A stretch of 39,751 nt of DNA from the NCBI GenBank assembly GCA_036897095.1, contig JAYMSP010000873.1, positions 1-39,751 of the forward strand. The letters run 5' to 3'. The DNA is from Plantago elongata (Eukaryota > Streptophyta > Magnoliopsida > Lamiales > Plantaginaceae). The first letter of the stretch is position 1. Each line of letters begins with the position of its first letter. Both the position numbers and the translations under genes were made by a program. Shown here piece by piece: positions 10,361-21,650 of this stretch. Below the pieces are notes generated by a model that had not been told where the DNA came from, did not search any database, and saw nothing but the letters and a program-made list of their open reading frames with translations.

Positions 10361-10447
10361 GCCACACAGGCGTATCACAGAATGCCACGGAGGCATATCA
10401 CAAGGTGCCGCAACGGGCTTATCAAGCCACGGAGGCATATCAAACAT
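10361..10447. repeat. Minisatellite inside the LTR, about 4 units of 19-23 bp
   Basis: Consecutive units begin GCCACACAGGCGTATCA, GCCACGGAGGCATATCA, GCCGCAACGGGCTTATCA and GCCACGGAGGCATATCA. Units 2 and 4 are identical over 17 bp. Confidence 0.8.
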
Positions 10448-10590
10448 GTTCCAGGATCAGATGAAACAAACAAAACAGAACACTTACAAAGGACCTTATG
10501 GTCACTTATTAAAGTTTCCAACAATTGTCAAACTGGCGACCACAAGACTAAACACAATTGTCGGCTGACAGAATACGAGATCAATCACTG

Positions 10591-10846
10591 GTGCCGAGTG
10601 GCAGATGACACTGACAAATAAGAGTGCCGATAGGCGAACAATACAATCAAGAGTGACGAAAGGTAGGTATTTTGGGAAAATAAGGTGCCAAATGGCGGAC
10701 AACAAAATGCCGGTTGGCGGGTAACAAAGTCAAACACAAATGCCGGATGGCGGTCAAAAAGGTTAAACATAAGTGCCGGGTGGCGGGTAGTCAAAGTCAA
10801 ACAACAAGTGCCGGATGGCGGTCAACAAAGTGAAACAATTTTCGAA
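10591..10846. repeat. Minisatellite inside the LTR, GCCGGATGGCGG family, 24-36 bp units
   Basis: Successive units start GTGCCGAGTGGCAG, GTGCCGATAGGCGA, GTGCCAAATGGCGGACAAC, GCCGGTTGGCGGGTAAC, GCCGGATGGCGGTCAA, GCCGGGTGGCGGGTAGTC and GCCGGATGGCGGTCAAC, each followed by AAAG-TCAAACA-type filler. The first units are more diverged and more widely spaced, and a further relic (GTGCCGAAAGACAG) lies near 10872. Confidence 0.8.
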
Positions 10847-12590
10847 GGACGGATACAGATGACAGACACAGGTGCCGAAAGACAGACAGTAAAACTGAAC
10901 AGAACAGAACACTGCATTCGGTTACTAAATCACCAATCATATTTAAAGGTCAGAGTCGATCAGAGAGTTAGCGGAATATTGGTAATGTCAGACATTCTAC
11001 AAGTCCTAAAGTTATGTCAAATATTACGACTAAGCGTAACTGAATGTAAAAGCTTAACAATAACAATATGAAGGCACATAAATTCCCCAGGGCCTGATGC
11101 CGAATAATTGCTCACTTAGAATTAAAGATAAGTGAGGGTCCTCACCTTGATTGAGCCGGTACGCTACGCAGCTTCGAAATTCTGATACACGTACAATACT
11201 ACTTAACTTTTATACAAAAATTAATTATAATTTTTCCCGTAAAATTCCCCCCGACAACAATTAGATCAAACAGTAACAGTTAGAACAGTTTATTAATATT
11301 TGGTTAATTCCATTATTTCCAGATAACATTTCCTCGTATGAATCCTTAGAGGGACGACAATCATACGTGATTTCATAATTTTCTAAACGAATAGAAATTT
11401 CTTATAGCTAAACATTAATCAGATTCCGACCACATACACATCTTGAAGCATTGACACGGTATCTTACTCAAATCAAATTAAACCATTTCATATGGCCATA
11501 CTCGTAGTATTTAAGTGCTCGTACAATTTCCTCCGTACTATCTAAACATGGTTAATGTCTACTAGCATCTTGATTACTACTCAACATCTTCCTCCTCCAC
11601 CAACTTAAGCTCCTCTAATACACTTCTTCGCAGCTAGTTTCGCAATCCAACAAATACCCATTATTCCCAATGCATAACACCTATGCGCACAATGAACATT
11701 AAAATGCTGATAAATAGGCAGGCAACATGACAGTATATACGGCTTAACCATACGCAGTAAGCATTCCTAATACACAGATGACAGAAATACGAGCAGTATA
11801 CCCGCGACATACAACTTAGTACACGCACTGCTGGCAAGGCAGTAACCAACAACAGACTGACCGACATATATCAATGGACTCAACAAGGTAGACGCAGCTT
11901 GCCCACACAGTAGCACAATACCAAACACGCACACAACATGTGAACTCAATATGAACGAAGCTATGAGTTACTTACCTAACCATAGATGCGGAAGCATGAA
12001 ACAGTTGAGCAGTATATACTACTCACTGTACTGCTCTGCTAATAATTTCTACTTCTACTCAACACACCGGCAAGTTGCACACAGCTTGACCCAAGCTTGA
12101 GTTCCAGGAAACAAAATCAATCCTAATTTAAATACTCGAACACAGTTGACAAGAACAGTCATGATCAGGATACTAAGACACACATACAAGCAGTACCATT
12201 ATACGCACGCAACCCGTAGATAGCAACCTATCCGAGTAATTACAAAAATACGCAGACTAAGCAGCATAACGAGACCGACATACTACAACTTAATTAAACG
12301 CAACAGGCTAAATAATTTAAACATCATAACGAGATTGACACGCAACAATAATTAAATTCCACCAAGCAACAATTAATCACTGTTTCCATCCCCGAAAGTC
12401 GATTAAAATCGAAAAGGGAAAGGGTTACTAACCGGAAACCATCCCGAGAACGACACTATCTGGAAAGTAGGCGCGGTGAAGGGGCGGCGATGAGAGTGAG
12501 GAAGGGCGAGGGAGAAAACGAGTGTGGCAGGGCTGCAGCTCGATTTTTCGATTGGCTCGGTGTGGGGCGGGGAGAAGGCGGAGCATCGGC

Positions 12591-12600
12591 CTATTTATAG
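12591..12600 (-). promoter_or_regulatory. Candidate TATA box of the solo LTR
   Basis: CTATAAATAG on the minus strand sits in a GC-rich surround about 400 bp inside the LTR's minus-strand 5' end. That is a plausible place for the U3 promoter. If active it would drive transcription leftwards through the long LTR body. Confidence 0.5.
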
Positions 12601-13007
12601 CCGGGAGATGGCGCCGACCACCACGTTGCTGGCCTCCTCCGCTATCGACGCGTGTCGCCTATTCTTCCAGTTCTCCGCCACGTGTCTCGGAGGGCATTTC
12701 CGTCTTCTCCCGTGGTGGCTTACTTGCGGGGAAGGCTTGCGGCGGCCGGTGGAATTGCGGCTGTCGGTGTGGACTTACGGCTGTAGTTTCGCGGTGGAGT
12801 AACAATGACGGAAAGGGGAAAGGAATTGAAGGAGAAGAAGGAATAAATTAAGGGCATTTTTGTATTTTGCCCTTATATACACCTGGTTTTTTCTGGACTC
12901 CAAATGTCTCGTAAATAAATTTCGAAAAATACGAATTCGATATCCGGAACGATATTGGACGCGAACTTAACTCAACCAGGTTCGATTAGCTGGGTCGTCA
13001 CAAAACC

Positions 13008-13477
13008 GTACAATTAATTTTCAAATAAATAAAAATTAACACATAAAATCGTACAATTAGTGTACAATATTGCATGACTCTCAAGACTCTTATAAAAATT
13101 TAAATTTTGACAAGTTTTTATAATAATAAGTTAATTATAATCTCATTCTGAGTTCATAAGTATATGACAAGGTAATGAAGATTTAACCAAAAATCTGAAG
13201 ATAGATTGGTGTACCTTTTTCTCTTAGAAAAAGCATATTTCTAAGGATATACGCATATTGCACAAAACAATCTGCAACTAATCCAATAGGAACTATATAC
13301 CTACAAGGAGACTTGAAGAACAGTGAACTTAAAACGAGATCTGAACCTTTCTTCTTGCGGTACAGTTAAATTCCAAGAAGAGCACAATCAGTAAACAAAA
13401 TTGTAATGTTGCTACACACTAGTATTGAATAAAGTTTCGAGTACCAAACAACATAGAAACTCCCGAGCCTGACAAAC
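13008..13477. other. Spacer between the solo LTR and the NAF1 3' end
   Basis: The left part (13008-13060) is the right member of the tandem repeat split by the LTR. The remainder is AT-rich and probably includes the NAF1 3' UTR; no gene is seen. Confidence 0.5.
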
Positions 13478-16364
13478 TTAATTCCTACCTCTAGCACCAC
13501 CACTGCGTCCACGACCTCTATAACCCCCACGTCTACCACCACCACGGCCTCGGCTGAAACCTCTAGATGGTGATGATTCAAATCTAAATTCATTCATTTG
13601 CTGTCCATGAGTAGGACCTGCTTGCTCTCCCCCCGGATTTATAGGTACTGTATTAGGCTGGGCCTGCATGCCCATCCCGAACTGCGTCTGACCAACCATG
13701 TTTGGATCCAGACCTATAGGCCATGGCGCAAACGACTGAGCACCGCCAAAGGTCGGAAAATTGTTCATAGAATTAAAATTACCAGGGAACCCCGGCATGG
13801 GATTCATTTGCTGTTGTGGCATCATTCCCATTGGTAGAGGTGCTTGAAATAATTGATTTTGTTGCATCCAAGGCATAGGCATAGGCATAGGGTTGGCTGG
13901 CATTCCACCGGGAAAGGCCATGCCCTGAGGCTGACCCCACATTGCGTTAGGGGCTCCAAAATTTGGTCCTGGCACACGAAATGGAAATGGAGGTGCCATG
14001 GGATGATTTGTACCTGAACCCTGCTGTCCCACATTGGATGGGCCAGAACTATTTTCTTGATTCAGAGGTGTTGAAACAGCATGAGCAAAACGATTCTCAC
14101 CCCCAGAATGTGTTTTTGCTGGAGTTTCATTGTTCCATTTCCCAGTTTGATTCTTGAACTGTTTCTTCTCGTTTCTTTTGTTTCCCGGCTTAGATTCATT
14201 TGTGCCCCTTTTCTTCATTTTAAGCATCCTCTTGTACTCGGCCTCCTTCTCATCATCTGAGAACTCCAGTTCATCTGACAGCTCTTCATCATTTTCACCT
14301 GATGCATCGTACCCTTTCTGATAAAGACTTTTGTCATTGAGCACGTGATTGGCGAATTCAGGAACGAAAGAGATCAATGTCCCCTGCTCAATTCCGGTTG
14401 GGACTTCGCTCTCAGAGTTGTGCCTAACAATATAGAACGGATTCTTCACAGGACCAAAGATCTCGTCTACTATCCCAAGAGGCAATCTGCTTCCAGTAAT
14501 CCAAAGAATCGAACCCTCACAGAGAGGTTTGTGTTTCTCAATGCCTTCTACAACAATCTGAGCCCCCATAATCTGTAGAAATAGATAAAAGATCAAACAC
14601 AGTCAGGCTCGTTTCCATAGACTATATATTATTAATAAACTGTCAGACTCGTTATTCTATTGAAAGCAAGTATAAAAGCAACATGAATTTACCGATAAAA
14701 CTGATCCGATCGGCAGGGTTTGATGATGTGGTTCCAGCACTGCAGTGACAGGAGGAACAGGAGGGAGATCCTGCATAAAGCAATGACTTGAACATTTCAA
14801 TTTCTAGGTCCAAAGTGAGATGACAACAAATATTAAGCCATTTATCAAGGATTACATGTGAGTTACAACTTACAATCCAACAAACTGTTTCCGTCTAACC
14901 TAAACATGACAGTAACATAGAAATCATTTCTATCTTCAAGATCCTTAACACTAATGACTAATCAATAAACTTGGTGGGAATCATGAAAAGAACTACAAAT
15001 ATTCCCCAACATAACTAAAACAATCAAAAACATACTTCACCCATACACATAAGAAATTTAAGCATATCCCATCTGCGCTAAAAGAACAACCTGTTGAACA
15101 CTTACAAAACTACTAATGCATGATAATCCAACTTGCTTTAACACAGGAACTATGATCAATTATATAAGCTAGCTTTAAGACAATCCTCAAAAGAAGTCAG
15201 AAGTGCATAAAGTACCTGAAGCTCATTCTTAGATTTGATCGGCCCAGTCATAGCATCTACATCATCTTCATCTTCACCCCATGTTACCATCTCCTCCTCC
15301 CCATCAGACATCATAATTTCCCCTTCTTCTACATCCGCCTCTCCCGCCATCTTATTCTTGGATTTCTTCTTACCACCGCCTACATCCTTTTTCTCACCTT
15401 CATCCTCATCATTACTACTACTACTAGAAGAAGATGACGAAGACGAACTTGAACTTGAACTTTCAGACTCCGAATCACTCTCATTCTCATCTTCTTCACT
15501 ACTACTTCCAACATCACCTTTATTTCCCCCATCAATCTTCGACCCTTGACCAATCTCCAACTTGTTTCCACTGCTATTCTCACAGCTAACATGCTCATCG
15601 CTCAGAGCAGTCAAATGTTCCCCATCAAGTTTCGACCCTTGACCAATCTCCAACTTGTTTCCACTGCTATTCTCACAGCTAACATCCTTATCACTCGAAA
15701 CATTCAAACCGTCATCGCCTACTTCTTTGATTATAACAGACTCTTGTACACTCTCCACCCTATTCCCATCTTTATCACTCGGAGCATTCAAACCGTCATC
15801 GCCTATTTCTTCGACAATAGCGGACTCTTGAACACTCTCCACCCCATTTCCATCCTTATCATTCGCGACATTCAAAATATACCCACCTATTCCTTCAAAA
15901 CTCTCAGTCTCACTTCTACCTTGCTTATCATTCTCAACATTCGAAACACCCTCACCTAATTCCGAAACGTCGTATTGAAAACCACCCAAACTCACTTTAC
16001 CTAGCTGTTCCTCGACCAAATCCTCCAATTTTTCATCTTTACCCAACATATTATCACAAGCCAAACCAGAATCCGCTACAAGATTCTTCTCCTGAAGATC
16101 CAAATCCCCTAAAGATTCGACCTTAACATGACCTTCATCCAAGAAAGAATCCATATTGGTTTCAGCTTCCATGAACCAAGAGTTGTCGATGTCGATGGGA
16201 TTAAAATCAAGAAAGTCGGAGTTGAATGGGAAATCGTCTAGGTCAGGGAGAGGGAGGTCGACAAATGAAAAGGGTGAGTGGATTTTGAGGTGTTCTTGTT
16301 TGTTGTCTTCTTGAGTTGGCTGCTGCTGCTGCTGCTTATCAGTGTTGTGTAAATAACCCACCAT
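13478..16364 (-). CDS. NAF1: NAF1, H/ACA ribonucleoprotein assembly factor
   Basis: NAF1 is the nuclear assembly factor that holds the place of Gar1 on nascent H/ACA particles (snoRNA, scaRNA, telomerase RNA) with Cbf5/dyskerin. Three exons join in phase 0: 16364-15216 (383 codons), 14770-14693 (26 codons) and 14572-13478, with donors GTACTT and GTAAAT and acceptors TTATGCAG and TTCTACAG. The product is 773 residues, close to the roughly 800 known for plant NAF1. Exon 1 encodes an acidic Ser/Glu/Asp-rich region with a poly-Ser tract. The Gar1/Naf1 core starts at the end of exon 1 (GPIKSKNELQ) and runs through PIGSVLS in exon 2 to GIVDEIFGPVKNPFYIVRHN in exon 3. The C-terminal third is Pro/Met/Gly/Gln-rich and ends in RG-rich repeats (RGRGGGRRGGYRGRGR) typical of RNA-binding tails. 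The N-terminal acidic part contains two internal duplications. The ATG at 16364 is the first of the frame. Confidence 0.93.
15541..15840 (-). repeat. Two in-frame tandem duplications within NAF1 exon 1
   Basis: One pair repeats at 93 nt (31 codons): GACCCTTGACCAATCTCCAA starts at 15541 and again at 15634, and the encoded CENSSGNKLEIGQGSK occurs twice. The other repeats at 84 nt (28 codons): GTCATCGCCT starts at 15711 and 15795, encoding DKDGN-VESVQES-I--E-GDDGLN twice. Both preserve the reading frame in the disordered acidic region. Confidence 0.85.
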
Positions 16365-16500
16365 CTTGGAAGAGGAGAAATGGAGTTTTATAGCTCAAAT
16401 TCATAGCTGTGTACGTAAACTGTATGTATATATGTATAGTGTGGTTTTCCGACTTTGAAGGAGAGAGAGGAGGCCGTGAATATTTGGCAACGAACACCTT

Positions 16501-16509
16501 AAACCCTAA
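16501..16509. promoter_or_regulatory. Telo-box upstream of NAF1
   Basis: AAACCCTAA lies 137-145 bp upstream of the NAF1 start codon. In plants this motif is enriched near the start sites of ribosome-biogenesis and translation genes, which suits NAF1. A TATA-like stretch (ATACATATATACAT on minus) lies nearer the gene at about 16420-16436. No TGGGCC/T site II motif was seen nearby. Confidence 0.5.
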
Positions 16510-16790
16510 AATTATCAGGGGTTTCTATTTCTATTAATAACTCCACTTAATTTCCCACTCACTCTCTAGGTCTCAAGAATTCGATTTCAAGACTAGGAAA
16601 GTCTAGGACCAAGGCGCTTAAAAGATGATATGCTCTTTACATTGTACATGTCCTACTATCTTATATTCATTGAGAGTATGAGTGTGATGAAAGAATACTC
16701 GTCATTTTTAAAAATAGACTATTCAACAGAATATCTGATGAGGTTTAATTATTTAATTTTTAATTAAACTACCATTTCACATGCTTATAG

Positions 16791-17136
16791 AGTTTGTTAT
16801 GCGAGTCGAACCTTATTAAAGACTTCAATAGGTAAAGTTCGAACTAGAATCATTCGATATTGTATTCAAGCCTATCCGTATATTCCTTTTGTTATCGAGT
16901 CGAGTAGGATTCGATCTGTCATATTTTAGGTTTCGTTAAACATATTTTACATATTTATATATGTTTTAATGCGCTCGAGTGAGCTTGAACCAAAAGAAAT
17001 CGGTCTCGAGTTGATTACTATGAAGCAATTTCTGACAATTTATCTCGTTTTGATGAAGGGTGGAGCTCAAGCACAATTACAGCTCGAGTCGAGTTTGATG
17101 AATGAGATATCTAACTTGATTCGTTGAACAACATTA
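16791..17136. mobile_element. TCGAG-rich TIR element, copy 2 (MITE-like)
   Basis: The left end AGTTTGTTATGCGAGTCGAA matches the left end of the copy at 3890. The right end, reverse-complemented, reads AATGTTGTTCAACGAATC and resembles the same terminus. Internal landmarks TTATCGAGTCGAGT and ATTACAGCTCGAGTCGAG are shared with the copies at 3890 and 25928. There is no coding capacity. It lies in the spacer upstream of NAF1. Confidence 0.6.
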
Positions 17137-17863
17137 TGACCTTTCAGAATCCGTAATCACAACGAGATGCCTTTAGGTATCCCCTCTAGGTTCCATTTAT
17201 GATCTTAACGCTCAGTACCTAAGCCAACCTCGTCTTCCATTTGTATCATCTCCATTTTTCATCTTGCATTCTTCATATTTGATATGTGTCATCTTCCACT
17301 CTCATTATCTTTGATTCTGTTAGGATTCGGACTGGGACTTGAACTTGATTATTCAATCAAACATCAAATCTTTTATGATAGGTATACATCCAGAACATTA
17401 CGAACAAGAATTAACAAAGAATAACTCCATATCAAAGTGCTAAAGAACACAAAGCAATTTCTAGATCACTAGACGAGTAGATCTATAATGCTAAAGAGCA
17501 AGTACTCTAACCACGAGACTTCAAAAATCAAAGAGACGTCTACTCTTAAGAGTCAAGATTGAATCCAGGTTGCAGCCGGACAATTCAAAATACCCCACTC
17601 TAAGGCCTAAGCATATGACACATCTGTCACTTTTAGCTGAATATTATTTCTGTAATGTAACAGAACAATTTTACTGATATGTTTAGCTTCTTGGAAGTAT
17701 TCAATCAGAAATGTGATTATTACATTCATTTTGTTTCCAGTACACACTTATAAACTCTCGAATCTATATTGACTGTCCATATTCCACCAACTGATAACGC
17801 CTTCTTCAAATTTCATGTCTCGACATTGACCAATCTTGAAGGGGGGATTGTTCACGATAAAGC
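17137..17863. other. Spacer between TIR element copy 2 and the bHLH 3' end
   Basis: No gene, splice-compatible exon or repeat was recognised. The right part presumably contains the bHLH 3' UTR. Confidence 0.4.
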
Positions 17864-20607
17864 TCACAAGGATATGGATGAAGAATCGAGGTAGGAAACT
17901 CGTTGTCTTTTCTGAGGATAAACCAACTCTTGAGCAAATTCTGCAGATGCAGCTACCTTATCAAGAATATCATTAAAAGCTGTACGAATAGAGCTCATGA
18001 TAAGTTCCTCACTCTTTCCTTCTTCACAAGCAGTTAATAAGAAGACGTTCTTAACGCGACCTCCCAAGGTCGAGATTTCAGGCTTCAGCACTTTAACAGG
18101 TAGCTTTTTGATAGCTTGTCTAACATCAGACAAGAGATCAGGCCTGTACTCGCAGCACAGAGAAGCCCTGAGTATGAATGATCCATTGCTTGTAACTTTA
18201 TCAACTTTCTCGACTTTTACTTCATCAGAGTCCATTGGGATGTGCAAGCCTTCACTAGCTTGTGTTGCCGTTTCCCTTAACTGCACCACCTGAGTAATGA
18301 CTTCGGCCAGTAATGTCGCTTTGTCCATCTGGAAGCAAACAACTAGGAGTTTTAAGCTCATGAATTCTTGTACTGTATCCATGATTCAATATCAACAAAA
18401 GAACAACTAATCTAATATTGTATTTGTATCCAAAACCGCTAGGGATATTCACAAATTACCCCAGCATATAAGCCTAATTACACAGCATCATCTTCATGGT
18501 TAAAACAAAGCCAAGCCTCAACAATCAATACCAAAGAGGACATCTAATGTTCTTAAGACTTCTGTAATGTGGTTATTTAAATGCCATAAAAGCGGCTGAC
18601 AAAGAGTACCAATTAACATCAAGATTCAGGAGCGTAATGAAAGTGAAATCATATCTCAGCAGTGAATTAATTGAGAAAAGGGTACATGTCTTCTGTTATT
18701 CATGAACTGAAAGAATAACAGTTCACTGCAGAGAGTGTTTGCATATAAAGTAATAAAAGTAAAACGAATAAATAAACCCCCTAAACAAGCTTTAACTCAG
18801 GTTTCATGGCTTATTTTATCTGACTCATGATATGCAAATAAATAACAATCTGGCTTTAGTTAAAAATGGAGAAAAGTAAGTTGTATTTTCCATTATTTCA
18901 CATTCTGCACAAACAGGCAAACCTACTTACTTAGCTGTAGCAATCAATATAAAAAGTCAAACAGGATGAAGTAAAAGACAGAAAGGCATCAACTCTAACT
19001 AAATTAGGGTTCATCAATTTAAAATATAAGTTGGTCGGCTTGTTCAATCATGTGAACGTATTCAACCACTTTAATATATATTGACACCCAAACAAGCAAG
19101 TCACATAATTTAGAACTAATTAGTACTATTAGTATCTGAGAAAGAATATTTGAGTGGCTGTTCACCCTGACCACAACAATAGATCAGGGTAGACCAACCC
19201 CGGCATTATGATATGTGAAGAAACCATATATAGAAAATGACTGGTTAAACTACATTAAAAGAATCAAGACATATCATCAGCCATTTGTCCTGTTAACCAA
19301 TCACAGTCTTCAGTAGCCACGTCCACAAAAAGATGCAGTAGCTAAAGGATTTGACTTTCAATGTGAAATAGAGATGATCAAGACAGTGACTATTTATAAT
19401 ATACCTAGCAAGCAAACCATCATCACATCTCAAGTTTATAAGAATTAAGAAAGGTGAGATTTCAGGATCAACTATTTTTTTAGGAAAAAGATAGCCAAGT
19501 TCGATGTTAAGTATTCACTGCTAACAGTGTGCAGTGTGCTAAGCTAGCCATCTGCAGACCAACCTCGTGTCATGTGGATTTCATTTTGGATAAAATTGCT
19601 AGCATATTCGGCGAACTAGACCCGTGTCTATGATTAAAAGTCAGTTTATGATATGTTTCTAGCAGCACAGGCAGTTCAAATGTGAAACAAAACTTCAACA
19701 CAAGAGTTGCTTAACATAAATTGTTAAGTTGATTTAAGGTTCTACCCTTTGCTCAGCATCATAAGTTTGATAAATTAATTTTATCATTTCTTGGGAAATA
19801 AGTTGACGTCATAATAAGCAAAAAGGTAGAGATACTACTGCATTTAATAATTTCTCAGTTTCACTGAGACTAGAAATAAGTTGTCTGCCATGTACAAACA
19901 TATACATACCATCAACCTTCATAAGTAAAGAAACATCCTCATTCCTGCACAAAGATCTTTGAGCAAAATTACGTAGATATGTTTGAGCACACACATAAAC
20001 ACACCTCCAGAAAGCTTTAAGCACATCAAGGAGAACCATTTGCTGGCTCATATAACTGATTAGTTGAGCAACGGAAACAAACAAGACAATAGGCAAGATT
20101 TGAAGTCAATTGTGTACCATACTGATCAAATTATCCCTGAGCTAACGAAGAATCTTAGCCATTGGTATAAAAGACATCTCCTTAGAATCCAGATAACTCC
20201 AGTTACAATAATAATGAACATTACATTCAGACTACTAGTCTACTACATAAATTATTCATAAGAAATGAAACATCAAGATATCACCTTCTAAATCCAATAA
20301 TAACAAACAAGCATGTCAATTTATAAAGTCAAGTAGTGGCACAAATAAGATAATGATAATGATATTACAGTTTACACAACACAAGCAAAGATGAGTAGCT
20401 GACCTTCTTATCGCCCGGTACAAGTCCACGAAGCATTTCCAAATGTGCATTGATCCGGTCTCTTCTTCTCCGTTCCGCCTCACTATGACTCTTCAAAGCA
20501 GCCAATGTCTTACCTTCCGGAATCCCAATTTTCTTCGCCGCCCTCCCTGAGGCCTTGACTAACTCCCCTCTTTCCCCATCCCAAACCAATGACTGCTTAA
20601 CAGACAT
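17864..20607 (-). CDS. bHLH transcription factor of the bHLH30/32/106 type
   Basis: Two exons, 20607-20404 (68 codons) and 18328-17864, join in phase 0 across a 2,075-bp intron (donor GTCAGC, acceptor TTGCTTCCAG). The product is 222 residues. The conserved lead-in IPEGKTLAALKSHSEAERRR is followed by the basic region and helix 1, with the H-x3-E-x3-R contacts at His41, Glu45 and Arg49 expected for E-box/G-box binding. Helix 2 is MDKATLLAEVITQVVQLRET (69-88). The intron falls in the loop between the helices, a common place in plant bHLH genes. Residues ~105-165 (ILRASLCCEYRPDLLSDVRQ, then the ISTLGGRVKNVFLLTA strand pair) look like the ACT-like dimerisation domain of this subfamily. It should act in the nucleus as a dimer. 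The exact Arabidopsis counterpart cannot be fixed without a tree. A second ATG (codon 69) at the exon 2 start is internal, not the real start. Confidence 0.9.
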
Positions 20608-20845
20608 TGATCACCCCTCCAATTCAAAATTCACAAACTTATAATGGCAAGATTAATTTTTTATACGAACAAATGAGCAAACAAAGTATGCAGGACTAAT
20701 AACAAACAATTGGTATGCGAGTAACTACTACTACTACACCAAAGAAAATCGAGAACGCAACAATCTAAACCTCGAAAACCTGCTAATTAATAGTGCAGAT
20801 TGATGATTGTAATGAAACCCAAAGCAATAGAAAGCAAAGTAACAC

Positions 20846-20953
20846 CTATGGATCAATGCCAGGTGGGCGAGTAGCAAGGGCAAACCAGAAAGAAAGCATT
20901 TTTGAGAGAATCCGTAGAGTTGCAACAGAAGGGATAATTGTAGAAAGTGTCAT
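20846..20953 (-). other. Candidate upstream ORF (35 codons) in the bHLH leader
   Basis: If transcription starts near the TATA box at 21291-21300, the leader is roughly 650 nt. Its first AUG opens a 35-codon frame (MTLSTIIPSVATLRILSKML and 15 more residues) that ends at 20846, 238 nt before the bHLH start. I see no other AUG between it and 20607. The stop overlaps a possible splice donor (CATAG then GTGTTAC), so a leader intron could alter it. Translation is unproven. Confidence 0.35.
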
Positions 20954-21290
20954 AATTTTCCGGAAGAGAAGAAGAGGATGAATCAGATTGAACAGAGTTG
21001 AATGAGCAGAGCTTTGTGCTTTAAGGAAGAAGAAGAAATCAAGAGCAAAACAGAGAGATTGATAGTGTGAATTCAACAGTGAGAAAAGATCCACATCAGT
21101 TTCTTCTCAACGGACTCGACTTTTTTCAGCATCTTCAAAGGTTTTTTGGGTTCTTTTCTGGGTTGAATGAATCTTTGACACCTGTAGTTGAAGAATCCGA
21201 TGGATATGCAGAAAGATCAATGAGCACAAGACAAATTTTGTATGTGGAACAGATAAAATGGTAATGACTTTTCAGGCTTGGAGAAGTCCC

Positions 21291-21300
21291 GTATATATAG
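21291..21300 (-). promoter_or_regulatory. Candidate TATA box of the bHLH gene
   Basis: CTATATATAC on the minus strand lies about 690 bp upstream of the bHLH start codon and just upstream of a pyrimidine-rich leader. Confidence 0.45.
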
Positions 21301-21366
21301 ACTGCAAAAATCAAAATGACTGATTTTTATCAAGACAAACATAAATTATGTTAGGATAAACGTGTA

Positions 21367-21650
21367 CTCCCCTCCGTATTTCCGTAGACATAGCTTATTA
21401 TTACATACATCGTCCCATCAAATTTAATATATCAAATTTAACGCATATATATAAAAAATTAAAGGAACAATAAAATATAAAGAAGGTGGAGAAAAGTATA
21501 CTTTTAATGGTAAAATATATAATTTTTATATAAAATTGAGATTGTTTATTATTTATTAGTGGTAGGGTAACTTCCTTTTTTCAAAATATATGGAGTTTGG
21601 TAGGACAGCTAAAATTGACAAATGTATGAAATTTGTTAGGACGGAGAAAG
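21367..21650. mobile_element. Stowaway-like MITE, 284 bp
   Basis: The left end CTCCCCTCCGTATTTCCG and the right end, reverse-complemented CTTTCTCCGTCCTAAC, resemble the CTCCCTCCGTCCC termini of Stowaway (Tc1/mariner) MITEs. Both ends abut TA (21365-21366 and 21651-21652), the expected target duplication. The interior is AT-rich and non-coding. Confidence 0.7.

Larger units (their letters stand above)
9640..13002 (-). mobile_element. Solo LTR of a retrotransposon, about 3.36 kb
   Basis: The segment begins TGTAGGTCCCC and ends GGGTCGTCACA, giving the TG...CA termini of an LTR. It is flanked by the perfect 5-bp direct repeat AAACC (9635-9639 and 13003-13007), the target-duplication size of plant LTR retrotransposons. 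No second LTR, primer-binding site or gag-pol frame is present, so this is best read as a solo LTR left by unequal recombination. The TATA box CTATAAATAG on the minus strand places the sense direction on minus, where the LTR starts TGTGACGACCCAGC as many Ty3/gypsy LTRs do. The GC-rich stretch around 12430-12830 fits a U3/promoter region. Two minisatellites lie inside. The length is large but within the range of plant LTRs. Lineage is not assigned. Confidence 0.8.

Noticed and set aside
10004..11071. Several overlapping open frames of 60-128 codons on both strands
   Set aside because: They lie in the solo LTR and its minisatellites. Their peptides are repeats of the DNA unit and show no protein family.
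12522..12851. GC-rich open frames of 109 and 92 codons
   Set aside because: They sit in the GC-rich promoter part of the LTR, overlap each other and read against the inferred sense direction. Composition alone explains them.
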